Assembly (NCBI GenBank): GCA_020631735.1
Contig: CM036168.1
Location: 103,374,036 to 103,438,035, forward strand
Length of the DNA stretch: 64,000 nucleotides
Direction of reading: 5' to 3'
From: Saccharum officinarum
Lineage: Eukaryota; Streptophyta; Magnoliopsida; Poales; Poaceae
Position numbers and translations under genes: made by a program
The notes under the pieces: generated by a model
The model's database searches: none
What the model was told of the DNA's origin: nothing
Seen by the model: the letters and a program-made list of their open reading frames with translations, nothing else
Shown: positions 42,601 through 52,669 of the stretch, one piece after another
Layout of the letters: each line of letters begins with the position of its first letter
How positions within the stretch are numbered: the stretch's first letter is position 1

Positions 42601-43555
42601 TTATTATTTTTGTTTTCACATCCATTTTTTTGATAGCATGTTACAATACTAATAGCTTAATTTTAAAATTTGATACTTTTTTTAATGCTTTTTACTATAT
42701 ATTTTGAGTTTAGTTCATTTATTTACATTTCTTCGAAAAATGCAAGTTTGAACTGCAGGTGCATACAATAGTGAAACTTAGCGATTCAAAAAATGATATT
42801 GATGATATTGATTGTATTTTGAGACCAAATCCAGGAGCACTCATGAAATTTCAAACATCTCGTGCACGGAACATGGCGACAAACTTTGCGATGAAGTGTA
42901 TTTTAATTATATAAAATGCAAACAACTTCCGAAAATCATGAAACTTGACAGCACGTCTTGAAATCACATGTGGAGGCTAGGATAAAAATTTAAAAACGTT
43001 TAACGCACGTTGCCCCGTACGAGGGTTAGAAACCCAGACATCTCCTTGGTTAATCACTGTTATTGCATGTGAGATGTCTAGGTTTATAACCAGCTTAGTT
43101 TACAACATGCGTGAAATGTTTTCAAATTTTTATCCTAGCCTCCACATGTGATTTCAAGATGTGCCGTCAACTTTCTTGATTTTCGGAAGTTATTTGTATT
43201 TTATATAATTAAAATACACTTCATCGCAAAGTTTGTCGCCATGTTCTGTGCACGAGATGTTTGAAATTTCATTAGTGCTCCTGGATTTGGTCTCAAAATA
43301 CAATCAATATCATCAATATCATTTTTTGAATCGCTAAGTTTCACTATTGTATGCACCTGCAGTTCAAACTTGTATTTTTTGGAGAAATGTAAATAAATAA
43401 ACTAAACTTAAAATATATAGTAAAAAGCATTAAAAAAGTGTCAAATTTTAAAATTAAAATATTAGTATTGTAACATGCTATCAAAAAAATGGATGCAAAA
43501 ACAAAAAAAATAAATTCTTTGCCGAGAGCCGACGAAGGCCTCTCGGCAAAGAGCA
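42559..43555. repeat. Near-perfect palindrome of about 1 kb in CACTA 5' region
   Basis: The left arm from 42559 and the right arm ending near 43555 are reverse complements with scattered mismatches and small indels, with the centre near 43057 and little or no spacer. Examples: CATCCATTTTTTTGATAGCA (42622 on) against its complement (about 43474-43495), and CACATGTGGAGGCTAGGAT (42967 on) against ATCCTAGCCTCCACATGTG (43131 on). A transcript through it would fold into a hairpin with arms of nearly 500 bases. Confidence 0.85.
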
Positions 43556-43891
43556 CTTTGCCGAGAGCCTACCTGAGGACCCTCGGCAAAGACTGACGGC
43601 GGTTAGCCTCGTCGGTCCTTTGCCGAGGGTCTTATTTGCCGAGAGTTGGGCCCTCGGCAAAGGACGCCTTTGCCAAGAGCTGACCTTTGCCGAGGGCCTG
43701 ACTCTCGACAAAGAACAAATTTGCCGATGGACGTTCTTTGCCAAGAGCCCGGCTCTCGGCAAAGAGATCTTTGCCCAGAGCGCCTATTTGCTGAGAGATC
43801 GGCTCTCGGCAAAGAGCTCTTTGCTGAGTGCCCGTATTTTTGCCCTCGGCAAAGATAATCCCTCTCGGCAAAGGCTCTGTTTCCCGTAGTG
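43556..43891. repeat. CACTA 5' subterminal repeats and terminal inverted repeat
   Basis: Dense TTTGCCGAG/CTCGGCAAA motifs in both orientations up to the terminus CACTACGGGAAACAGAGCC (minus strand, 43891 to 43873). The other terminus at 9824 begins CACTACTGGA. Confidence 0.82.
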
Positions 43892-46800
43892 AAGTTTGAG
43901 TTTGAATTTAGAATCCAAAACTTGTCGCGAGTTTTTTGATTTGAATTTGAATTCAAATTTGGAAAAATATTAAAAGATTTTCAAAAGTCAATTTGGTCAA
44001 CCAAGAGTGGCATTTGGTCAAACATGTGATGCTTGACCCAATGATGCCCTTGGATGATGGTTTGATCACTAAATAATCACCAATTAAAATAGCAACAAGT
44101 TTCATTTTGAAATTCTTCCGAAAACCCTAAATTCAAATCCCATATTTTACCCCTTTTTGAATAATTCAAAATCTAAGCAAAATTTGGGAAAAAGTTTAAA
44201 ATCAAGTTTGTAGATCTTTTCAAGGGCTACAAGTTTAGTGTTTTGAGTTTTCAATGTTTCAATGAAAAATTTGGAGTAATTTTGAAAGGAAGCAAATTTC
44301 AAATTTGACCCTTTTCATCCCCAAACTCAATTTTCAAACTAGAGGCAGAATTTGAAAATGGTTTTAATAGAAAAGTTGTAGGTCTTGGCTAGATGTACAA
44401 CTTTGGTATTTGGAGTTTTTGAAGTTTTGATATAAAATTTAAAGTAATTTCTAAATTACCAAATTCTAGAAAAGTGTCCTCTTTTGATTTCAAATTCAAA
44501 TCTCAAAATCCAGTTCGAATTTGAGAAAGTGTTCAACATGAAACTTGTAGAGACTGAAATTCTGAAGATTTCATATCTTGAGAATTTTTCAAATCACTAC
44601 ATGATTTTGGGAGTAATTTCAAAATTCTCGAGTAGGGTTCACTATTAGGGGTGTGCTACAGTGGCGGCACCAATGGCAACCGGCCACCGGTCGGTATGGG
44701 CACCGGCGAGCCGCTGTGGCTGCTTCCAAGCCATTCCTGCGAGCTCGCGATCGCCACCTCGTCCGCGCGTGTCTTCTAGCATCGCCAGCAGGGCCAGAGA
44801 TCCCTTTAAAAGCCTGAGCAGCGCCGCTGTTTTTCTTTTTTTTCTCTGTTTTTGCCTATGCCGCCGTCTAGCTCCGAAGCTCAACGCTGCTGCCGTCGAG
44901 CCGTCTCCGGCTAAGGTGACCACGACAACCCATTCGCCTCTCTCCCACGCACCTCGTAGGTCCCCTCACACTAGCCAATTATGCCCGGAGCGCCCGCGCG
45001 ATAATCTCCTTCTTCATCTCCGGTGACTGAGCATCATCGTGCCGCCTCACGTGGCCAACAACCTCCACTGCCTCTCCGCGCCTGCTAGTTGCTCCACTGC
45101 ACTCGCAGTGAGCTACTGATGCTTCCCATGCCTTTATTTTAATCGCTACGGGCTTTGCTTATCAGGACGACGGGCACCGCGGCCACCGTGCCGCCATGGC
45201 TGGTGAGGTACTCCCTCCGGAGGGTCTACGGTCGTGCGAGTTGTCCGATGAGGTTCGCGGGATGGTGTAGATCATGATGGTCAAGTTGGTTGGGTCACCG
45301 GTGTCGTGGTCACCGGCCGACCACCGTGCCATCGTGGCCAGGCCGCGGGAAGAGAGGGAGGAGAGGGATGACAGGCGGGGTCACCTTGTCAGCGAGAGAG
45401 GAAGCGCGTGCACGAGCTGGGCCGGCCTGGCCTTGCGGGGCCGAGCGAGCGCGGGCGGATGGACCGCGCGCGAGTGAGCGAGTGAGCGCGAGCGCGCACG
45501 GATGGGCCGCGCGTGTGGCTGGGCCGAGTCGAAAGAGAAGAGAAGTGGCCCGTACCGCCGATTTTGTTTTTCTTTTTAAAAAATGTGAATAGTGGTAGTT
45601 TTTGTTTATTTCAATAGATTTTTTTTGTAGAGCTCCAAAAATTATGAAATGTTTTGAGTAAGCTTTTCAAAGTGTAAACTATCTAGGAAAAATATTAAAT
45701 GCCAATTTTGAGTACTCTTTATAAGATATTTAATTAGCTCAATTAAATGTTAAATGCAACTTTTAGGAATTTTAGTAATTAAAATATTAATCAAAAATCA
45801 TGAAATTTGTTTTAACACTATTTTGGACCATGATCAATCTATAGAAAAAAGTTTGAGCTCAACTAGATGAAGTTTAATTTATTCTTAATTTCTACCTTAA
45901 TTATTTAAGTAATTAACTAAATGTTAAATTGATAACTTTAAGTGTTGTGTACCTTTTTAATTGAGTGATGACCTTGGGTCATTAACCTTTAATGACCTCT
46001 GGCACCTTAATTACTTGGTTGAGCTCATGATTAACATGTTCTTTAAGAAATAATAATGTTGCTTAATGAAGTACTGTTAGTTAGTAGGTTCTGTTGTTTT
46101 GCAACTATACCGTGAAGGAAAGTTGTACTCAAGTTATTAATCATGGCATATCATCATCAAGCACCATGTTTATCACCGCATCATGTTGAAGCCTGTCATA
46201 CTCATGTAGTTTCCACTTTCGAGGAGGTAGACGTTGTTGAGCAAGCTTCCGGAGAAGAGCTGTCGTCAGTGGGTGCTGGACTGGACGTCGGAGTTGTTGA
46301 GCCCGAACCAGTCGTCTCGTCTGAGCAAGGCAAGCCCCGGTGCATTTAAACCTTTCCTTGAGTTTTATAAATCTTTATCACTGGTACTATGGTTTATTGC
46401 ATTAAGTAATTAGGAATTGAGTGATAACACAATTGCTGCATTATCATCCTTGGTTATTGCAATATCACCCTTGGTACCTGTTTTATTGAAAATGCATAGT
46501 TATGCTTCGCTATGCTTAATGAGTAAGGCTTTTAAATGAAAACTTATATGGCCATGATGGCATACTTGAGTAATAATGAAATATAAGAATAAAACTGAAG
46601 ATCGGGCGGGTGGTTTGGCCACTGCTAACTTGCATTGGCAAAGGAGTCTCAATGTAGTGTTTCCGCCTTGTCAGTTAAGGACCGTCCGTTGCAGTCCTGT
46701 TTGTGTTTCAAGACTTTGCAACTAGCCTCATGTCTTGGGTAAGCCCAAGATATTAGTGATTCCATTTCTAGAACGTCCAACCTCGCACTGGGAGTGAAGA

Positions 46801-47680
46801 GATGGCGAGAGTAGCATGTACACTCGGGGCTAGAATTGGGTCGGTTCGAGGGGTACTGTACTCTCGGGTGGCGATGGACACGTTTTGGTCTTGGGAGATC
46901 TAAATGAGGGTTGGCATATGCAATATTTGGGTCTACATATGTCATGAGGTTAGAGATCCCTAGCTGGGTATAATCGGTTCGAATCGTCGTTGCTCCTCGG
47001 TTATGGAGACTCGATCGCCTGTCCTGCGTCGTAGTTAAGAACTGAAATTGGAAGAAAGAAAAAGGAAGGATCTTGATGAGAATTACTTTGATCTAGATAG
47101 AATCACTTAGAATTGGTTAATGAACCATCAATAATAAAAATAAAATATTGAAAGTAAAGACTTACTTTAATAAGCTTTTCTACAAAAAATAATGTTGATT
47201 CTTGAATACTCGTACCTTGATCTCCTAAAGCTAGCATGCCTTTGGAGTCTTTTTCTTAGTCGGGTAAGTCTTGTTGAGTACCCTCAGTACTTAGGGTTTG
47301 TTAGACCCTTGTTGCAGGTGCGGTTCATGAGCAAGTCTGCTTTGAGCCTTGCTGCATGACCATTGTTGTTGAAGAAAGTGATGATGAGTAGGCTGTGTGG
47401 CCTCTGGGCAAGGCACCTCGTTTGGGTGTTGTAATAAAGTTACTACTGATACTCTACTACTACTGGTTTGTAATAATGCTACTTATGGTTTGAGGTTTAA
47501 AACTATGGTTTGTAAACTTAAGTTATGTAAGATTTCCGCTCTTTTACTCTGATGTTATTTTGAATAAACTGTTGTAATATTGCAATATTCCTATAATTGG
47601 ATCCTGTTCGGAGGAAAACATGCCTTTTAGGTTATGAGGTACATAAGTATGGTTGTCAGAGGTCATTATGACAATGACAG
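43892..47680 (+). mobile_element. Long LTR-like element, copy B body
   Basis: Continues the piece at 10111-9828 once contig B is inverted. It has an AT-rich leader with repeated AAACTTGTAG-type phrases, GGGGTGTGCTACA at 44649-44661, a GC-rich block (44660-45560) and AT-rich DNA. An exon-like acidic segment (46212-46330) precedes GGCAAGCCCCGG. Further on are TTAAGGACC (46675), GGTTCGAATC (46976) and GGGTAAGTCT (47261), followed by TTGTTGCAGGTG. The order matches copy A. No retrotransposon protein is present. The right boundary is approximate and may be truncated by the sequence at 47689. Confidence 0.5.
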
Positions 47681-47688
47681 GTACATGT

Positions 47689-47765
47689 GGGCCTTCATAA
47701 TTTAGGAGGTTATCTGGTATCTGTAGTCGACCCTCATGACTGCATCCGACAGTCAGTCAATACCT
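47689..47765. repeat. GGGCC-type terminal repeat (left), partner at 61155-61222
   Basis: From GGGCC at 47689 the sequence contains TCTGTAGTCGACCCTC and GACTGCATCCGACAG. The reverse complement of 61155-61222 starts GGGCC and contains TCTGCAGTCGACCCTC and GACTGCATCCGGCAG with the same spacing. They could be the two ends of a DNA transposon that carries the gene fragment between them, or two independent copies of a repeat. No target duplication was found. Confidence 0.4.
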
Positions 47766-47868
47766 GTCGTTCCCTGCCATCGAACGGACTAGCTGAGCTC
47801 CACCTCCTCCGCACGTCGTTCCAGCCCAACAACGCGGCTCGTTAAAGCCTAAAAAGCAGTAGCGTCAG

Positions 47869-48036
47869 TTGTCACCACGGTCGAGGTCCACAACTAGGGC
47901 CTCCATCCAGCGTGACTCGGGCCACGACGACGGCATCGACGTCGGCGTCCATGCGGCCAACGTGCAGGACGTTGCCGCCGTGGCGCGAGAGCTCAAGGAG
48001 GCCGACCCTGTCGATGTGCTGGTCCGCAACCAAGGC
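47869..48036 (+). pseudogene. Fragment like 3-ketosphinganine reductase (SDR)
   Basis: The frame reads DVGVHAANVQDVAAVAREL and PVDVLVRNQG, matching the part of a short-chain dehydrogenase between the third and fourth beta strands (D in strand 4 region, N-x-G in the NNAG motif). This wording is closest in my memory to plant TSC10-type 3-ketodihydrosphingosine reductases, ER enzymes of sphingoid base synthesis. The glycine-rich NADPH-binding start and the catalytic Ser-Tyr-Lys part are missing. After the N-Q-G the sequence looks like an intron and then unrelated GC-rich DNA (48090-48310). It is a gene fragment, possibly captured by a transposon. Confidence 0.45.
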
Positions 48037-48325
48037 ATGTTTCTCTACCTCCTACAATCATCATTCTTACAGCGTAGCTCGTCGCCGCCCCTGCACCTGC
48101 CCGCATGGCGGCACCCGCACGGACACACCGAGGAAAGGGACGGGCATTCTCGTGCTCCGTCTCGCCGTACCTGCAGCACTGGCGCTTTGACGCCTGTGCT
48201 TACGCGACCTTCTCCTCTAGTCCTCCTCGTCCGGGTACTAGCACCAGCCGAACCTCTTCTTCCGCACGCCGCAGGTCAGACTGGCCACGGCCTCCTTTCG
48301 CGTCTCCTTAACGGGCCGTGTTGTG

Positions 48326-50534
48326 TGAAAGTCCCTAGTTTGGTTTTGGCTAATTGATGAAACCTAGGACTAACCTTTGTATCTAAGTGGATGATTTAGA
48401 TAAAGGTGGTCAATGAATATGAGACATGACATTGACTCATGTGACCAAGATGATGAAGACCGAGGTGATGCTTGGCTCGATGGACCGGTTGTGAAGGTGA
48501 AGGGCAAGTCGAGGCTTCGAAGCGAAGGACCATGCGATGGTGAAGCTTGAGCAAGACTTGGCGCCGACGGACTGATGCAACGGTGAAGAGCAAGTGAAGT
48601 CAAGGTCGATGGATCGAGACGGTCGTGTGATGATATGAAGTGAATCATATCTTTTGGAGAAACAAAATGGGCTCAAGGCAAAGGTATAACCATAGGGCCA
48701 TTTTGTTTTGCACTCAAGACACCATAGAGGGTGTGAGTGGTTTATGATCGATAGCCGAACTATTAAGAGGGGAAGTCTTATCGGTTATTCAACGCACGGG
48801 TGCCACTAGGTGAATTCATGAAGTGCATTGCATGTAGGGCCTAGTGAGCTAACTGGAAAACCTTCGAAAATGATTATGAAAATGCTAACACACGTGCACA
48901 AGGTGGTGATCACTTGTTGGTGTTGGCACATTTGCGAAGGCGTTGAAGTTTAAGCGGTAGAGAGGGTTTGGGTTCCTCTCTCCCTCCCGCCGAGCTTGCG
49001 AGCGCGGGATTCAGGCGTTTTTGGGAACTTGAAATGCCTATTTTCCACTACGCCGAAAGTCGGAAAAGAAACGGAGGCGAACGGAGGTCATAGAGGTGAC
49101 CGGACGCTGCACCGGACGCGGTCATGGTATGACCGGACGCGTCCGGTCAGTACAGCGCAGGCGCGGGTGCTAGGGTTTGCAACCGGCGTGTCCGGTCACT
49201 CGCAGGACCGGCGCGTCCAGTCAGGTGCCCAGAAGGAACTGCGGTTCACGAGGACGATTGGATGCGAGGCGCGTCCGGTCACACATGATCGGACGTGTCC
49301 GATCGTTGAGGGAGCTTACTGGACTCTAACCGGACACGGGCACTGTCGCGTCCGGTCGTTGCTTCGCGGGCGCGTGAGTCAGTGCGATCGGCGCGTCCGG
49401 TCGTTCAAAGCGGCGCGTCCGGTCATTTGATGGGCGCGTCCGGTCGTTGCCTGGGGCGCGTCCAGTCATGGGATTTGACCGTTGGCGCAGTGACCGTTGG
49501 AGGATCGGACACGGTTGAGCGCGTCCGGTCAGTTATGACCGGCGCGTCCGGTCATCCCGATAGAACCCAGTGAAGGGGTATAACGGCTCTATTTGGATGG
49601 GATGCTTATAAATACTTGTTGGCCGGCCCTTGGGGAGGTCTCTCGTGATTTCTAACATACTTGTGCATCCTTTGAGCTAGAGCATCTCCTCCCACTCATC
49701 TCTCTTGCTTGATTGCAAATCAAAAGTGAGATTGAGTGATCCCAAAGTGCATTGCATAGCTTGAGGGCATCTAGTGGCACTTGTGGGTGGTTTAGCCGGT
49801 GGATTTCTTGTTACTCTTGGAGAGTACCGCTCCTAGCCGGCTTGGAGATTGTTGGAGGCGTTGGCAAGAGAAGGTGATTGTTCTTGGCCACCTTCGGTTG
49901 ATTGTAAGAGGTTCTTGTGCTTTCCTCGGCGGGACGCCAAAAGCAACTCTATTACATTGCGCGTGTCATTGAGTTACCTTACTTGAGAGTGGTGTCTTGC
50001 GGTGCCTTGCGGGGCGTGCCTTGAGGGGCAAGTGACTTGAGGGTCACACCGAGGAACCATCTAAGTGTTGGTCGACACAACCGGTGATGTAGCTTGTCGG
50101 TGCACAAGTGAACACCGGGTGAACAAAAATATTGTGTCACTTGTCTCCCGGTGATTGGTCTTCATATTGTGTTGTTGTCAATATTGATTGATTGTATATC
50201 ATCTTGGTGATTGGCAACATCTTCACTCCACCGTCGGTATAAGACTCACAATCCTATCTCTCGTATTTACTTTACTAGTTATCTTGTGTAGCTCTAGTGT
50301 TAGCCTTTGCTAAGTAGTTGCTAGCTTGGTCACTAGTGTAAGTTTAGTATCTTAGCCCTTGTGTGAACTAGAGATCATAGTCTACTAGACTTGTGGATAG
50401 GAGGCTTGCATCACAACCGTAGGCTAAGCAAAACTCGCTTTACACCGTTTGTTTTTCTAACAAGTTTGCTTAGTGGTTCTTGTAGAATTTTTTGTAGGTC
50501 ATTCACCCCCCCTCTAGCCATCTTAAACCTTACA
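48326..50534 (+). repeat. 5' LTR of Sirevirus 2
   Basis: TGAAAGTCCCTAG...AACCTTACA. A GACCGG/CGCGTCC palindrome array occupies 49098-49560, and the TATA box TATAAAT lies at 49607-49613. The arginine-rich open frame 48996-49430 is a by-product of the array. Confidence 0.92.
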
Positions 50535-50536
50535 AG

Positions 50537-50549
50537 TGGTATCGGAGCC
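50537..50549 (+). promoter_or_regulatory. Primer binding site of Sirevirus 2
   Basis: TGGTATCGGAGCC two bases after the 5' LTR. It corresponds to the initiator Met tRNA site, with ATCGGAGCC in place of the more common ATCAGAGC. Confidence 0.88.
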
Positions 50550-50594
50550 GTGGTCACCGTTTTAATCAAGGCTTAACATCCTTCGGTGTGAAAA

Positions 50595-52658
50595 ATGGCT
50601 CAAATTGTGTTCAATCATGTTGGGGGCAAGCCACCATTCTTTGATGGTGTTAGTTCTTTTGCTCATTGGAAGAGAAAGATGACAATATACCTTGGTTCTA
50701 TTCATGAGAGAGTTTTGCAAGTCACCGAGAATGACTTTGCTATCATTGATCCCGATCATCTCACCGATGAAGATAGAGCAAATAGAACATGCAATAGAAT
50801 GGCTCTCAATACACTTTACCATGGTATTGACATAAAAGTATTTGAGGGCATCAAGGACTTAGAATTGGCATATGAAGTATGGACAATGTTGAGTGAAACA
50901 TATGAGGGCACTAAGGTTGTGAAGAGTGCCAAGCTATATGGGCTCAAGAGTGAGTTTGAGAACTTCAAGATGAAAGAAGAAGAAACAATCTTAGAGATGT
51001 TTCATAGATTGCAAGTAATTATGAATGATCTCAAGAGCTTAGGGCACAAGACATAAGACCAAGATTTTTGCCACAAGTTCTTGTTGAGCTTACCAAGAAA
51101 ATTCAAAATGTTAATCATGATGCTACAAAGAGATGGGCTTGAAACAATGAAGCCTAATGATTTGCTTGGAGAGGTATTAACATATGATAAGTATGATCAA
51201 GATGTTGATGAGAAGGAGAAGGAGGAAGAAAAGAAGAAGAAGACCGTGGCGTTCAAGACCATCTCCTCTAAGGGCAAAGCTACCATCATTGAAGAAGAAG
51301 AAGACAATAGTGAAGATGAAGATTATGAAATTGATGATGAGGCATTTGCTTTTGTAGTCAAGAAAATAGGTCACATGTTCATTAAGAGAAGAGGCTTCAA
51401 AAAGAGAAATGACAACTTCAAGAGCAATGAGCAACAAAGGAAGTGCTTCAATTGTGATAGCACCGAACATCATCAAGCCGAATGTCCCTATGACAAGAAG
51501 AAGAAGAATAAGAGGGGCAAGTTTGAGAAGAAAAAGAGAGAAGCCAAGATGACTTTCAAGAAGGGCAAGAACGGAGCCTATGTGGTCACTTGGGAAAGTG
51601 ATGATGATGAAGAAGAAGAAGAATCATCCAACAAGGCTTTTGCTTCCATTGCTATCAACAAGAAGCCTTCACAATTTGATTCATCCTCTTCATGCTTCAT
51701 GGCCAAAGAAGCTAAGGTATTATATGATGAGAGTGATGATGAAAGTGAAATGGAATATGTTCATGATAGTGATAATGATAATAATAATGATAATGAAAAT
51801 GATGATGATGAACCAACTAAAGAACAACTATATGAATTGATGCAACAAACTAGAGACATAGCTATTGCCAAGAACAAGGAGTGTAAGAAGCTTTCAATGA
51901 AAGTAGCAATACTTGAGAAAGTTCTAGGTGAGCTTAAGACCACTCATGAGAGTCTAGTGGAAGACCATGAGGATCTTGGTAAAGCTCATTCCAAGCTTGA
52001 AAAAGCTCACTCATTGCTACTTGAGCAACAAGCAAAGAATGAGGTTGTTGTATCATGTGATATAGGTGTTACATGTGATATAATTGATGAATCTTTTTAT
52101 AAACCTATCATCATGACAAATGCTAACCCTTCTTGTAGCTCTTCATCCACCACCACCAACTCTACCTCCACTACTAGTGATGATTTCACTTGTGATACCT
52201 CACTAATGGTTGAGAATGAGACTCTCAAGAGAGAGGTGGATGAGCTCACTCACGCCCTAGGCAAAGCCTATGGTGGTGAGGCCCGCTTGCTTAAGTGCTT
52301 GGGTAGCCAAAGGTTCTCTCTTAACAAAGAGGGATTGGGCTACACCCCCAAAAAAGGCAAGTCGGCCTTTGCAACTCCAAAGCCTAGCTTTGTGAAGAGC
52401 AATGGTCGGTTTTGCAATAGATGCAAGCAAGTTAGGCACTTAGAGCATAATTGTAATAAAAAGAACCAAAGCAAGAAATTTGTTAATGCTATACCTTTTG
52501 ATTCTTGCTATGTTCTTACCAAAGGTGTGAAGGGTGTGCAAGCTAAGTTTATTGGTACACCCATTGTTGGCCCAAAGAAGAAGGCTATTTGGGTACCAAA
52601 GAGCTTAGTTACTAACCTACAAGGACCCAAGCAAAAATGGGTACCTAAGCTTCATTGA
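50595..52658 (+). pseudogene. gag of Sirevirus 2, one in-frame stop
   Basis: One frame from ATG at 50595 to TGA at 52656-52658, interrupted only by TAA at 51054-51056. Copia gag N-terminal domain (GGKPPFFDGVSSFAHWKRKM), zinc knuckle CFNCDSTEHHQAEC (about 51450-51491), lysine-rich and strongly acidic tracts (DDDEEEEE, and an Asp/Asn run at about 51765-51810), coiled coil (51850-52050), and a second knuckle CNRCKQVRHLEHNC near 52412-52453. It is longer than most copia gags, as usual in Sireviruses. The single stop may be a mutation or a sequencing difference. Confidence 0.88.
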
Positions 52659-52669
52659 TTTGCTTGTAG

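Larger units (their letters stand above)
38768..43891 (-). mobile_element. CACTA transposon, 5' half (interrupted by solo LTR)
   Basis: The terminus at 43891 reads CCCGTAGTG (minus strand CACTACGGGA) and is followed by AAG. Inward come subterminal TTTGCCGAG repeats, a 1-kb palindrome, more subterminal repeats (42390-42600), then a GC-rich leader transcribed on the minus strand. A Sirevirus solo LTR (39347-41889) interrupts it. With 7280-9824 inverted and the insertions removed it would be about 5.1 kb. I see no transposase domain, so it is probably non-autonomous. 38773-39130 is AT-rich without recognised features. Confidence 0.8.

Noticed and set aside
46970..47050. tRNA gene
   Set aside because: Only a B-box-like word is visible; no A-box or cloverleaf could be folded by eye.
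49382..49573. Arg/Val-rich ORFs in the Sirevirus LTRs (also 40195-40690, 57690-58267, 27549-27995)
   Set aside because: They are translations of the CCGGACGCG array, open in several frames, with no start context or domains.
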